Below, piece after piece: positions 13,118 to 22,596 of a stretch of 40,746 bases of DNA. Position numbers and translations under genes: made by a program. This DNA is from a bacterium (GTDB lineage Bacteria > UBP6 > UBA1177). Location: the NCBI GenBank assembly GCA_017961325.1, contig JAGCXM010000004.1, positions 1-40,746 of the forward strand. The letters run 5' to 3'. Positions within the stretch are counted from its first letter, which is position 1, and each line of letters opens with the position of its first letter. Below the pieces are notes generated by a model. That model had not been told where the DNA came from, made no database searches, and saw nothing but the letters and a program-made list of their open reading frames with translations.

Positions 13118-14395
13118 ATGAATAAAGACAGTGAACGTAAAATGGACAACAACTATTTTATAGATTCTGCAAAACTTTCAAAAGAGGCTCTTGCGAAAAA
13201 GCACGAACTTGAGAACAATCCCGCGTCCCGTGCCGATATCATGGCGTATCTTCCGGGAATGGAGCAGATAAATTCCGATATAGCTTCCAAGGTTCTGGCT
13301 GAAGTCGAAAGCTATGACCCCGATTCGTATACGGCGGCTGACGTGCAGCGTGCGCTTGACCACACGAACCGCACGGTCGAAGATCTGAAGGCGCTTCTTT
13401 CTCCGGCTGCCGACGCTTTTCTGGAAAAAATGGCGGAACTTTCGCGACTGGAAACGCAGAATCACTTCGGGAACACGGTCTATCTCTTCACGCCGCTATA
13501 TATCGCGAATTACTGCGAAAACTACTGCGTTTACTGCGGTTTCAACTGCTACAACGACATCCGCCGCGTCAGACTCGACATGGATCAGATCGAGAATGAA
13601 ATGAAGATAATCGCCGAAAGCGGAATGGAGGAAGTGCTCATCCTGACAGGCGAAAGCAGGTCAATGAGCAGCCTTGAATACATCGGCGAAGCTTGCAAAC
13701 TGGCGCGGAAATATTTCAGGATGGTCGGCGTCGAAGTTTATCCTCTCAATGTCGATGAATACAGGTATCTCCACGAGTGCGGAGTTGATTACGTCACAGT
13801 TTTTCAGGAAACTTACGACAAAGTCCGCTTTGAAAAACTGCATCTCAGAGGCCACAAAAGGGTCTGGCCTTACCGCTTCGATTCGCAGGAACGCGCACTT
13901 ATGGGCGGAATGAGAGGAGTCGCTTTTGCTGCGCTGCTCGGCCTTTCTGATTTCAGGCATGATGCGCTGGCGACGGCACTTCACGCATACTTCATCCAGA
14001 GAAAGTATCCGCAGGCGGAAATTTCGCTTTCCTGCCCGAGACTGAGACCCATCATCAACAACGAAAAAATAAATCCCCTTGATGTGAGCGAACGCAGACT
14101 CTGCCAGATTTTGTGTGCATACCGCCTTTTCCTGCCGTTCGCCGGAATAACAGTCTCGTCGCGTGAAAGCAAATCCTTCAGAAACGGCATCGTGAAGATC
14201 GCCGCGACCAAAATTTCAGCCGGAGTTTCGACCGGAATAGGCGACCACGAGAGCAAATATACCGGAAAAAACGCCGAGACTGCGGAAGGTGACGAGCAGT
14301 TCGAGATCAACGACAGCCGCAGCTTCAAAAAAATGTACGAAGACATGTCGGAAGAAGGTATGCAGCCGGTGCTCAATGACTATATCTATTTGTGA
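13118..14395 (+). CDS. thiH: ThiH, 2-iminoacetate synthase (radical SAM)
   Basis: 425 residues from ATG 13118, chosen for the AAAGGAG site at 13106-13112; a GTG 33 bases upstream has none. The radical SAM cluster motif is C133-x3-C137-x2-C140 (CENYCVYC). The ThiH-specific context is present: TPLYIANYCENYC before, ILTGESRSMSSLEYI and VEVYPLNVDEYRYL after, and a C-terminal VSSRES and GIGDHES region. The enzyme cleaves tyrosine with SAM to give 2-iminoacetate (dehydroglycine) for ThiG, releasing p-cresol; this is anaerobic, oxygen-sensitive chemistry. It is cut off from thiG by about 2.4 kb of accessory DNA and now follows the toxin-antitoxin pair by 36 bp, so it may be read from that promoter. 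Confidence 0.94.
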   Translation: MNKDSERKMDNNYFIDSAKLSKEALAKKHELENNPASRADIMAYLPGMEQINSDIASKVLAEVESYDPDSYTAADVQRALDHTNRTVEDLKALLSPAADAFLEKMAELSRLETQNHFGNTVYLFTPLYIANYCENYCVYCGFNCYNDIRRVRLDMDQIENEMKIIAESGMEEVLILTGESRSMSSLEYIGEACKLARKYFRMVGVEVYPLNVDEYRYLHECGVDYVTVFQETYDKVRFEKLHLRGHKRVWPYRFDSQERALMGGMRGVAFAALLGLSDFRHDALATALHAYFIQRKYPQAEISLSCPRLRPIINNEKINPLDVSERRLCQILCAYRLFLPFAGITVSSRESKSFRNGIVKIAATKISAGVSTGIGDHESKYTGKNAETAEGDEQFEINDSRSFKKMYEDMSEEGMQPVLNDYIYL

Positions 14396-14439
14396 AATCG
14401 AAATATAGTAAAAAATTCTCACCGACATTCTTTTTTATC

Positions 14440-14461
14440 GCAGCATGAGTAGCCACGCTGC
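14440..14461 (+). terminator. Weak hairpin between convergent thiH and ispD
   Basis: GCAGC (14440-14444) pairs with GCTGC (14457-14461) across a 12-base loop, followed by CATTTTC. It lies in the 77-bp gap between convergent genes, where a terminator is expected, but the stem is only 5 bp. Confidence 0.3.
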
Positions 14462-14472
14462 CATTTTCTGGA

Positions 14473-15156
14473 TTATGAACCTTTTTCGGCAATAAGAATA
14501 TCTTCGGGATATGTGATCTTGATGTTGGTTCTGTCGCCTTCAACGATGCGGATATCCGTGAGTTTGTATCTGAAAACGATTCCGCAGTCATCGGTTGCAC
14601 CTGAAAAGCCCTCTTTTTTCGCATGTTCGTGCGCCGTTTTTATGGTACCTGCCCTGAATCCCTGCGGCGTCTGAACCTGCATCATGCGGCTTCTTTCGGT
14701 TACTGCTTTCATTATGCCGCAATCGGCTTCTATTATGGTGTCGGTCGCTTTTATCGCGACATTCACGGCATCGCATGAATCAAGCGCCGTGATGCAGTCA
14801 TTGATGATTCTTTGTGAAACAAAAGGTCTTGCCGCATCGTGAATGAGAACCTTTGCATCATTTTCAGGTACTTCCCCTACCCCGATTGATGAACTTTCAG
14901 CCCTGACAGCTCCGCCCGGAACGATTTTCGTCACTTTTTCATAACCGTTATGCCGCACGATTTCTCTGACTTTTTCGATTGACGAAGGCTCGGAAACAAC
15001 GATTATTTCATCTGTTTTCCCGTTTTGTTCAAATGCTTCGATGCTCCTTTCGATTATGGTTTTGCCTTTGATTCCGGCGAACTGTTTCGGGAAACCGCAG
15101 TTCATCCGTTCGCCCTTTCCTGAAGCCAGAATCACGGCGTAAACTCTTCTATTCAT
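14473..15156 (-). CDS. ispD: IspD, 2-C-methyl-D-erythritol 4-phosphate cytidylyltransferase
   Basis: 227 residues from ATG 15156 (a TTG 15 bases upstream is an alternative). The CTP-binding glycine-rich loop is ILASGKGERM at 10-18, followed by PKQF. The family signature VLIHDAARPFVS and the C-terminal NIKITYPEDILIAE are present. It transfers CMP to methylerythritol phosphate in the MEP isoprenoid pathway. The start overlaps the end of xerD by 8 bp, so it is the last gene of the tamB-xerD operon. ispF, often fused or adjacent, is not here. Confidence 0.94.
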   Translation of the reverse strand: MNRRVYAVILASGKGERMNCGFPKQFAGIKGKTIIERSIEAFEQNGKTDEIIVVSEPSSIEKVREIVRHNGYEKVTKIVPGGAVRAESSSIGVGEVPENDAKVLIHDAARPFVSQRIINDCITALDSCDAVNVAIKATDTIIEADCGIMKAVTERSRMMQVQTPQGFRAGTIKTAHEHAKKEGFSGATDDCGIVFRYKLTDIRIVEGDRTNIKITYPEDILIAEKGS

Positions 15157-16081
15157 CCTCTTTATCCTCAAAATTTATGTTTTCACGCGGATGTTTTCTC
15201 TCGAATTCCTTTTGAATAGCCGCCTGTTCGACATGCGTATAAATTTCGGTCGTATTGATGCTCGAATGTCCGAGAAGCATCTGTACGCTGCGAAGGTCGG
15301 CTCCACCTTCAAGCAGATGAGTCGCAAAAGTGTGTCTTAACTTATGCGGCGAAATATCCTTTGTTATTCCTGCTAATACGGCGAATTCCTTGAGTTTTTT
15401 CCAGATTCCCTGACGAGTCAGCCTGCCTCCGCGGTTGTTCAGAAACACGTAGTCGTTGAAATCGCCTTTTTTCATCAGCGTGTGTCTCATTCTGTCGATG
15501 TATTCATGCAGATATACCGCTGCATCGTCGCTGTACGGCACGACGCGCTCCTTGCTGCCCTTTCCGAAAACGAGCAGAAGCTGCTTTTTTCTGAAAATAT
15601 TTCCGAGTTTGAGTTCGGTAAGTTCCGAAACGCGCAATCCGGAGGAATAGAAAAGTTCAAGCATCGTTCTGTCGCGGAATCCGGAGGCGGTCGATGTGTC
15701 TACAACCGAAAAAAGCCTCTGAAGTTCTTCGTAAGTGAGAAAAACGGGCAGCGATTTCTTGAGCTTGACGGGCTCTAAAATCTCAAGCATTTCAGGTATT
15801 ATGTAGTCGTCCTCAAGCAGAAATTTAAGAAATCCGCGAAGGCTCGAAATCGAGCGCGCCAGAGAACGGTCGCTGAAATTTCTGTCTCTCGAAAGATGTA
15901 TCACGTATTCGCTTATGTCGACTGAATCGGCCTGGGTGATGCAGCTTCCTTTCGAATCGAGATACTCCAGAAAATCGGTCAGATCACGCTCGTAGGCTTC
16001 CACACTGTTCAGAGCCATACGCTTTTCAAGTTTTATGAAATTCATGTATTTCTTTAAAAGTCTTGAATCGCTTTTGTTCAT
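15149..16081 (-). CDS. xerD: XerC/XerD-type tyrosine recombinase
   Basis: 310 residues, the normal Xer size. An N-terminal SAM-like core-binding domain (residues 5-92) precedes the catalytic domain. Active-site residues are R150 (SSGLRVSEL), K174 (FGKGSKER), H246 and R249 (HKLRH), H272 (LLGHSS) and the nucleophile Y281 (TTEIYTHV). It would resolve chromosome dimers at dif with FtsK. Position in an operon of housekeeping genes argues for a chromosomal Xer rather than a mobile integrase. Whether it is XerC, XerD or a sole XerH/XerS-like enzyme cannot be decided from one gene. Confidence 0.92.
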   Translation of the reverse strand: MNKSDSRLLKKYMNFIKLEKRMALNSVEAYERDLTDFLEYLDSKGSCITQADSVDISEYVIHLSRDRNFSDRSLARSISSLRGFLKFLLEDDYIIPEMLEILEPVKLKKSLPVFLTYEELQRLFSVVDTSTASGFRDRTMLELFYSSGLRVSELTELKLGNIFRKKQLLLVFGKGSKERVVPYSDDAAVYLHEYIDRMRHTLMKKGDFNDYVFLNNRGGRLTRQGIWKKLKEFAVLAGITKDISPHKLRHTFATHLLEGGADLRSVQMLLGHSSINTTEIYTHVEQAAIQKEFERKHPRENINFEDKEDE

Positions 16082-16089
16082 TTCAGAAT

Positions 16090-17541
16090 TTAATTGTATA
16101 AAAATTCGTCAATAATTTCAATCGATTGTTTGTATAAATCAGGGTTTTTGTCAAAGTCGCCGTGCATTATCTGCTTCAGAAACATCGCCTTCAGTACTGC
16201 GTCGCGTTTTTTGTGTTTGTACAAAAACATCATCAGTTCCAAAATCTCGCTGTTTTCCCTGCCTTCATCTTTCGGAATTTCAAAAATCGCCGCAAGGAGT
16301 CCGTTCGTCAGAATCTGAACCGCCTTTTCATCATCGAAATCCGATTCCATAACGGTTTGAAGAGCGTTTGAAAGATAAAACGCCCATTCCGGATAAGGCC
16401 CGTTTTCCTCTTCATCCGATTCTTCTATATCTTTTTTTACTACGCCTATATAATCCAAGGCGCCGCATTGTTCAATGATTTCAGCAAGTTTTATGTCATG
16501 ATTTATTTTTTGCCTTGCGTCGCCGCTCAAATTGTGCATTTCGGAAATCCATTTGATTTTTTCCGAAAGATAGCTGCACGATTTTTCATCTTTTACGAAA
16601 TAAGAGGAGAACGGAAGAAGATTTTCCCTCTTTTTCGTAGATTCAATCCAGCCGGCTGCTCTGTTTATCTCTTTCACGCTCAGCCAGTCGTCCGCAGCGT
16701 TTTCAATCATTCCGGACTGTCTGAGCAGAATATAGCGGTACAAACCTACAGTCGATTTTCCGTTATTGAACATTTTTTCGACGAAATTGTATAAAAATGA
16801 AGAAAAAATCTGTTTTTCGTCCTTCTGCATGGCCACGAAACGGTTGAAAAGCTCTTTGAAAAAGGGATCGTCATTCAGATCGATTCCCTGTTCGAGAGCC
16901 GAAAACACCATTTTAAAAGAGGAAGCCAGAATGAAAAAAACTATTTTGGGAGAAACCGGAGTTTCACGTCCGTGCATCCTGTTTCTCATGTTTATCGTGG
17001 CGAAGTTCAGAACGATTTCGGCCGTCAGCATCTCAGAAAGTCCTTGTGAACCATATGGTTTTTCGTTGTTTCCGCCGAAAATCATCGACTTTATCCGCTT
17101 TTCCTGTTCAGAGGATATAACAGGGTTTTCCAACGAAAACACACTGTTTTCACCGGAGTTTTCATTTATCGTATTCGCCGCCATCTGCAGAAGGTTGAAA
17201 AATTCCACACCGGGTTCCGGAAAAGAATTCGGATAGGAACCGAGATTCACCATCGTCATAAGAAGCGAAAGCGCAGGCATAAACTGCTGTGTCCGCAGAT
17301 AGTAAAGATAGCGTACCTGAAACTGCTCCTGCGAAAAACCGACTGAATTCAAATAAAAAAACAGCGCGTCGCTGTTTTCATACAAATCTTCTGCCATGGT
17401 ATAGGAAAAAGTCGAAGCTGCCTCGATCGGAAAGATTTCAGGAAAAACCAGCGAAGGTTCGCACGAAAGATTCTTTTCGTAGGCAGAAAGCCATGAAAAT
17501 GAACATAAAATGATGAAAAAACAAACTTTAGCTCTGTTCAT
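16090..17541 (-). CDS. Exported protein of unknown function
   Basis: 483 residues, no family recognised. A signal peptide (MNRAKVCFFIILCSFSWLSA) with likely cleavage after SA at about 20 sends it to the periplasm; there is no lipobox. The mature part is rich in helices and aromatic residues, with stretches such as ALFFYLNSVGFSQEQFQVRYLYYLRTQ that suggest a helical-repeat (TPR-like) scaffold, but no clean repeat emerges. The start overlaps the end of the RHH/SHOCT gene by 14 bp, and xerD follows after 8 bp, so it belongs to the tamB operon. Some envelope role is possible by association with TamB; this is inference only. Confidence 0.7.
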   Translation of the reverse strand: MNRAKVCFFIILCSFSWLSAYEKNLSCEPSLVFPEIFPIEAASTFSYTMAEDLYENSDALFFYLNSVGFSQEQFQVRYLYYLRTQQFMPALSLLMTMVNLGSYPNSFPEPGVEFFNLLQMAANTINENSGENSVFSLENPVISSEQEKRIKSMIFGGNNEKPYGSQGLSEMLTAEIVLNFATINMRNRMHGRETPVSPKIVFFILASSFKMVFSALEQGIDLNDDPFFKELFNRFVAMQKDEKQIFSSFLYNFVEKMFNNGKSTVGLYRYILLRQSGMIENAADDWLSVKEINRAAGWIESTKKRENLLPFSSYFVKDEKSCSYLSEKIKWISEMHNLSGDARQKINHDIKLAEIIEQCGALDYIGVVKKDIEESDEEENGPYPEWAFYLSNALQTVMESDFDDEKAVQILTNGLLAAIFEIPKDEGRENSEILELMMFLYKHKKRDAVLKAMFLKQIMHGDFDKNPDLYKQSIEIIDEFLYN

Positions 17542-17791
17542 TTTTTATTTCTTCGAATAGTCTTTTCTTAATAATTTCAAACTCTTGTTCCGTTATGCTG
17601 CCGTTTTCAAGAAGATCTACCGCCCTTTCTACCTTGGCAAGCAGAGGATCCTGACCGATAACGACTTTTATCTGGCTGTTGAGCATCGTGAAAACGGCGA
17701 ATTCTTCAGGCTTCATTCCAAAATTTTCCGCTTTTTCGGCGATTTTTGCATACTGTTCTTCGTCGAGTCTGACCTCTATTTTATGCTTCAT
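17528..17791 (-). CDS. Small protein: ribbon-helix-helix-like N-terminus with SHOCT-like C-terminus
   Basis: 87 residues from ATG 17791, which has GAGG upstream; a longer frame exists but would run deep into the radical SAM gene. Residues 1-40 (HKIEVRLDEEQYAKIAEKAENFGMKPEEFAVFTML) have the strand-helix-helix pattern of MetJ/Arc DNA-binding proteins. Residues 50-85 (LLAKVERAVDLLENGSITEQEFEIIKKRLFEEI) match the SHOCT short C-terminal domain pattern. Role unknown; it could be a small regulator or an oligomerisation adaptor. It overlaps both neighbours (11 and 14 bp). Confidence 0.65.
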   Translation of the reverse strand: MKHKIEVRLDEEQYAKIAEKAENFGMKPEEFAVFTMLNSQIKVVIGQDPLLAKVERAVDLLENGSITEQEFEIIKKRLFEEIKNEQS

Positions 17792-18698
17792 CGGGTTCCT
17801 CTTCCAAATCCTGAATCCAGCCGTCGAAACCGTATTTGTCGGCAATTTCAGCCACCCGGTTATATTCTTCCTTATGCAGCTGACGGTTCAGCTTCGGGTT
17901 TTCAAGCGCTTTGTAAGCCGGAAAATACTGGCTCATAAGACCTATTTTAAATTCAAGTCCGCGTTTTTTGTATTCGTTGAGAAGATTCATGACCTCTATC
18001 GAACTTTCAATGTAATTCGGCAGCACGAGATGACGGATTATCAACCCTTTCTGCAGGATTCCGAGGTCGTCCTCCTCCCACTTCAGCTGTCTTTCAAGGA
18101 GCATGTCGAGACATTTTTTAACACAGTCGGCATATTTTTTTATCGCGCAGAGCTCTCCGGCCGGCCCGTTCGTCGCATATTTGACGTCAAAAAGAAAGAT
18201 GTCGCTTATCTTCAGAATGATTTCAAAAAGCTCTTCCGTCTGCGCGCCGTTGCAGTTGTAGACGATCGGAACCCTGATTTCGTTTCTTATACTTTTGAAC
18301 GCACGAAGCACTTTTCCAAGATACTGGTCGCTCGTTACGAGATTGATATTATGCACTTTTCTGGCCAGTAATTTGATTATATGTTCTGCAAACTCGCTTA
18401 TCGAATAAATTCCGCCGTTGTTTTCCTGGCTTATAGGCCAGTTCTGGCAGAAAACGCATTTCGCGCTGCAGCCAGAAAAAAAGACGTTGCCGGCACCGTT
18501 CCAGCCGCTTACCGGAGGTTCTTCGCCGTCGTGAACCGCAAAGCTCGCGACCTTTATTCCCTCTTCGATTGCACCGCAGAAACGCGGAAATTTTCCGCCG
18601 CATTTTATGGGACAGCACTTTCCGTTTTTAAACAAATCGTCGGCTTTTTCAATCAGAGCGTCAAGCTCGACGTCGCTAAGCAGAGAAAGAGAATTCAT
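17781..18698 (-). CDS. Radical SAM protein, PflX / PFL-activase-like (COG1313 type)
   Basis: 305 residues. The SAM-binding [4Fe-4S] motif is C77-x3-C81-x2-C84 in FFSGCSAKCVFCQNWPISQ. Upstream cysteines (C28, C29, C33, C41: KCCPIKCG and FCG) match the extra N-terminal cysteines of the PflX group. Later segments YNCNGAQTEE and FLFDVKYA also fit the group. Family members are annotated as glycyl-radical-enzyme activases, but few substrates are known and no glycyl radical enzyme is in the window. It starts 7 bp after the tamB stop and is clearly in that operon. Confidence 0.85.
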   Translation of the reverse strand: MNSLSLLSDVELDALIEKADDLFKNGKCCPIKCGGKFPRFCGAIEEGIKVASFAVHDGEEPPVSGWNGAGNVFFSGCSAKCVFCQNWPISQENNGGIYSISEFAEHIIKLLARKVHNINLVTSDQYLGKVLRAFKSIRNEIRVPIVYNCNGAQTEELFEIILKISDIFLFDVKYATNGPAGELCAIKKYADCVKKCLDMLLERQLKWEEDDLGILQKGLIIRHLVLPNYIESSIEVMNLLNEYKKRGLEFKIGLMSQYFPAYKALENPKLNRQLHKEEYNRVAEIADKYGFDGWIQDLEEEPDEA

Positions 18699-18705
18699 AA
18701 TTCAC

Positions 18706-21700
18706 CTATTCAAAAATGTATTCCAGTTTCAAATCAAAACCGATACCGCCGTAATTAGTTTCAAGCATATCCTTGTTTTTCCAGCCGAGTACCGATTCAA
18801 ACCATTTCGTTCTGTATTTAAGTTCGATTATCTGGTCGGTCGTGTCTGACGGATTCGATTCGAGCAAGAGGAAAATGTTTCTGTAAATTTCCTTTTCCGC
18901 AATCAGTTTGAGAACCGTTTTTTCGTCAAGTTCCGAATATTTCGGGACAAGCTCGAACTTGGAAAGCCGGAAGTTCTTCCTTACTTCGGTCGTTATTCCC
19001 ATAATGTCCGTTGCCGCCGCAATCGCCAGATCGCCCGAAAACTCGTCGCCGACGTTTCCCCAGAGCAGAAGCGAACGGAGCTGCTCCTGATCGAGCTGCG
19101 GAGTACTTTCGAAAGTAATGTCGAGTTCGCCGTCGAAAGGATGACCTATCGCAAACATCGTGATTCTGAAGTCTTTGTTCGTGTCCTGAATTTTCGTCGT
19201 GACGTTGCGCGTCGACTCGAAATCAAGAAAAGGATTTATTCCGTCGCCTTCGAAAGAAATGTTGCCTCTCGTCACGCTGAAATCGTTCTGCTTGTATTCA
19301 AGTTTTCCGTTTTTAAGAATTATGGAACCTGACAGATCGGGTTTCTGGGTCGTTCCGCTCAGGACCAGATCCATAAAAATGTCTGACTGAATCAGATTCG
19401 TCCTTATGCGGATGTTGTTCTTTCCGGTGACTTTCAGATTCAAGTCTATCGGATTGCTTTTGTCGAGCTGCGCACTCGCCTTCTTCTGGCCGAGTTTGGA
19501 AACCATCTTCAAAAAATCACTGTCGAGGGAGAGCGGCTGGTTGTAAATGACGTTTTTCAGCTCGACGTCGCCGCTGAGCGAGAACCTGTCCTTAGAAAAA
19601 GCGATAAAATCGACATTCGCCGAGACTGCGAAATCACCGATTGCGGCATATTTTCCGGTAAGATTTACAGCAGAAACATTCAGAGATGCGTTTTCAATCG
19701 GCATAAAACCGTTCCCCTGCCCCGTAATAGTCAGTTTTCCGTCTCCGGCATTGCCGCTCAGCTTTTCGAGAGTCCATTTGTTGTTTTCAACCAGAAGCGT
19801 TCCGTTGAAATCTTTGAGAACGATTCGCGGATCCTGCAGAACGTAGGTGAAATTGACGGCATCTATATTTCCGTTCAGATTTGAATTTTTGTAGGCAATG
19901 TCGAAATTCAGCCTGCCGTCAGGGTTGTTCGACCGGTAAGTTTCCTTGTTTCTCAGCGTTTTAAGGGAAAGAGCACCGTTTGCGTGAAGATACGGGTTGA
20001 ATTTTTCAAGATCGACTCCGCCTTCGATATAAAAATTCAGGGCTTCCCCTTTAAAATAGGTTTTGTCAGCCAGCTGAAGACGGCTGAAATCGCCGGTAAT
20101 CGAAAAGGGTTCGACGTTTTGAATGAGGATGTCGCTTTTTTTAGCCTTCAGGCTGCTTATGCCGATGTTTATTTTTTCTCCGCGAAGATTAGCATCGAGG
20201 AAAACTTTTGCGAACATATCCTCCTTCTGATAGGTGAAACCCTTTACGGAAAGTCCGGCTGCGAGCCGTTTCCTGTCAAGTTCCGGCATTTCAGCCGAAA
20301 ATCTGATGTTTTTTCCGAAACCGCCGTTTAACGAAACATTCTTGTTTTCGCCGGTGTAGGCCGCTTCAACAAAAAAATCGCCCGTTTCCACGCCGTAGAC
20401 CTCAAGTTTAGGAATATCCAGACGGCCCGAAATATTCGGAGTAGAAAGCAGACCTTTCAGTTTGACGTCAAGAACCGGTTTTTCAAATGAAATTTCGGGA
20501 TGAAATTCAAAATCTTCGGGATAAAAAGAGTCGAAATATACCGAAATGTTGCTGTCGAGGTCTGCCTTTGCGAGTTCAGCGTCAAGTTTTATAGAGTTTC
20601 TTCCGTAAGTTATCTCCCCTTTTCCTCCGAGCTTCTCGGCATCCTTTTCAAAAAGCAGGAGTTCAACCGAATCGGCTATTTTCGTTCCGCCGTCCTCCCC
20701 TTTCTTTCTGAAATCCTTCACTCTCGCTTCAGCATTCAGCTTTGACAGACCGTTTTTGAAAAGTCCTTCCGCCTGAAGAAACGCCTTGCCAGAAAAACCG
20801 TCGGTATTTACTCCAAACAGTGCCGAAGCATCCGAAAGTTTTCCTTCGGCTTTGTTGATTTTAAAGTAAACCGGAAAGCCGTCATCGTTGAAATTTATCG
20901 TAACTATCGAATCTTTCGAGGAAATAGTCTTCTGTCTTATCTCGTTGATGAGGATGTCGAAAACGAAATCCTTCAGATTGATGTCAATATCGCACATTTC
21001 GGAGTTGAAGCCGGCCAGATGGCACGCAGTTCCTTTAAAATTACTCGAGATGAGCGGATTCGTGTAAAGACTCGTGACGAGAACTTCGATCGGACCTTTG
21101 CCGCGCACATTGAATCCGGCGATTTTTCTGATGTCGCCGCCCAAATCGATATACGATCCGCTGACTATCGGGATGTGGAATTTCATCGTGTCGGCAAAAC
21201 CGTAGTACGAGCCTTTCAAATAGAGGTGCGAAGAATCGTCTGCCGTTTTTACCTGTGCGTCCTTCAAGTCGACTCCGTCCGGTCCGATAGCCAGATGTCC
21301 TGTAACGTATACATCGCGCGGCAGGTCAAGCAGATCTCCGTGCATAACGTCGAATTCGGTCACGACAAGGTCTGCAAACATATCTTCGGCACGCAGCCTG
21401 TCGATATCAAAACGGTATGAAACCTTTCCCGATGCTATCATGTTTACGATGCCGCTCTGAGTCATTCTGCGCAGACAGTCGTCGAAATCGAAATCGTAGA
21501 GTCTGACTGACCCCCTGACATTTCTCTCGGAGTACGGAAATTCACCGTCAAGCGAGATGCTAACTTTGTTTTTATGAAAGAAATTAAGCCTTTCAATGAA
21601 AGTTTTTGTCGGAGTCATCTTGATTTTTCCGTGAATGTCCCACGGTCTGAAACCTTCGAAATTGAGATCGGAAACCGAAACAAGCAGATTTATTTCAGGC

Positions 21701-22590
21701 AGTGCGCTGAAAACATCGAGGTTGATTTTTCCGGCATTTTTCGGTTCCGGCGGAAGACCGTTATAGGTTTTGCTTTTCATAAGCCGCGGGATGTAGGTCG
21801 CAAGATTCTCCAAATCGAAATCGAGATAAAACTCCCCCGTCAGGTTCAAACCGAACAACTCGCCGATTTCACTAAGTTTTATTGCAATGTTTCCGCTGAA
21901 AAGATCGCTGTTTCCATTCGGCTGTGCTGCACTTAAGGAAAGAAGTTCGGAATTTATTTTCAGCGAATTCAGGGCATAGCTTTTATCTTCCGCCGTAAAA
22001 CCGAAAGTGAGACCCAGCACAAGATCCTTTTTCATCACCGAATTCGACGCAATGAAGAGTTCCGGCATAGTCAGAGTGTAGAGTCCGTCGCCGGAAAGCG
22101 ATGTTTCTTTCGAGCTCAGCAGGATTTTATCGCCATCTTTGAGAGTAAAATTCAGATTTTTTATATTGATTTCCTCCAGCGGAAAAAACGGGATTTTTGA
22201 AGGAAGCTGCATCGGTTCCGAATCTGCGCCGCTATTGCTTTCCCCTTCTGAAGCCAGAAGTCCGGTGTCGACCGTGATATTCGTGTTTATCATTTCAAAA
22301 AGATGCAGAACGGCATGGTTTTTGAAAATTCCGGAAAACTTCTGTCCCCCTCTGAACGAAAAACTTTCAATTTCAGCCGTTACCGAATCACGATATGAAA
22401 TTTTTATGTCATGAAGTGAAAAAGTTCCGTCAAAAGAGATGCGCGGAGAGTCAAAATCGTAAACGATTCCGAACTGTTTTTCCAAAAAATAGGAAGATAT
22501 CGGATAAAATGTGAATTTTATGACAAATATTACTGCAATTAAAACAAGAAAAAGCGATGAGAGAAAATTTATTATCTTCACGGCAACCAT
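18706..22590 (-). CDS. tamB: TamB-like (AsmA/DUF490 superfamily) envelope protein
   Basis: 1294 residues from ATG 22590. A longer frame starting at 22629 is rejected because it would translate the tRNA gene. One N-terminal membrane helix (about 5-27) is followed by a very long beta-rich periplasmic region with repeating NLxxxLKDGD-type strands. The last 250 residues form the conserved TamB domain: GTTQKPDLSGSIILKNGKLEYKQNDFSVTRGNISFEG, then LDITFESTPQLDQEQLRSLLLWG and a terminal strand ending in Phe-Glu. TamB-family proteins bridge the periplasm and are linked to outer-membrane protein insertion or lipid transport, partnering with an Omp85 protein, which is not in the window. No clear ribosome site precedes the ATG. 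Confidence 0.88.
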   Translation of the reverse strand: MVAVKIINFLSSLFLVLIAVIFVIKFTFYPISSYFLEKQFGIVYDFDSPRISFDGTFSLHDIKISYRDSVTAEIESFSFRGGQKFSGIFKNHAVLHLFEMINTNITVDTGLLASEGESNSGADSEPMQLPSKIPFFPLEEINIKNLNFTLKDGDKILLSSKETSLSGDGLYTLTMPELFIASNSVMKKDLVLGLTFGFTAEDKSYALNSLKINSELLSLSAAQPNGNSDLFSGNIAIKLSEIGELFGLNLTGEFYLDFDLENLATYIPRLMKSKTYNGLPPEPKNAGKINLDVFSALPEINLLVSVSDLNFEGFRPWDIHGKIKMTPTKTFIERLNFFHKNKVSISLDGEFPYSERNVRGSVRLYDFDFDDCLRRMTQSGIVNMIASGKVSYRFDIDRLRAEDMFADLVVTEFDVMHGDLLDLPRDVYVTGHLAIGPDGVDLKDAQVKTADDSSHLYLKGSYYGFADTMKFHIPIVSGSYIDLGGDIRKIAGFNVRGKGPIEVLVTSLYTNPLISSNFKGTACHLAGFNSEMCDIDINLKDFVFDILINEIRQKTISSKDSIVTINFNDDGFPVYFKINKAEGKLSDASALFGVNTDGFSGKAFLQAEGLFKNGLSKLNAEARVKDFRKKGEDGGTKIADSVELLLFEKDAEKLGGKGEITYGRNSIKLDAELAKADLDSNISVYFDSFYPEDFEFHPEISFEKPVLDVKLKGLLSTPNISGRLDIPKLEVYGVETGDFFVEAAYTGENKNVSLNGGFGKNIRFSAEMPELDRKRLAAGLSVKGFTYQKEDMFAKVFLDANLRGEKINIGISSLKAKKSDILIQNVEPFSITGDFSRLQLADKTYFKGEALNFYIEGGVDLEKFNPYLHANGALSLKTLRNKETYRSNNPDGRLNFDIAYKNSNLNGNIDAVNFTYVLQDPRIVLKDFNGTLLVENNKWTLEKLSGNAGDGKLTITGQGNGFMPIENASLNVSAVNLTGKYAAIGDFAVSANVDFIAFSKDRFSLSGDVELKNVIYNQPLSLDSDFLKMVSKLGQKKASAQLDKSNPIDLNLKVTGKNNIRIRTNLIQSDIFMDLVLSGTTQKPDLSGSIILKNGKLEYKQNDFSVTRGNISFEGDGINPFLDFESTRNVTTKIQDTNKDFRITMFAIGHPFDGELDITFESTPQLDQEQLRSLLLWGNVGDEFSGDLAIAAATDIMGITTEVRKNFRLSKFELVPKYSELDEKTVLKLIAEKEIYRNIFLLLESNPSDTTDQIIELKYRTKWFESVLGWKNKDMLETNYGGIGFDLKLEYIFE

Positions 22591-22596
22591 ACAAAA

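Noticed and set aside
15149-16081. xerD as a mobile integrase marking an island
   Set aside because: It overlaps ispD and sits in a tight housekeeping operon; no attachment site or cargo is seen next to it.
16961-16976. parS-like GTTTCACGT
   Set aside because: Only one half-site matches and it lies inside a coding region; the palindrome needed for ParB loading is absent.
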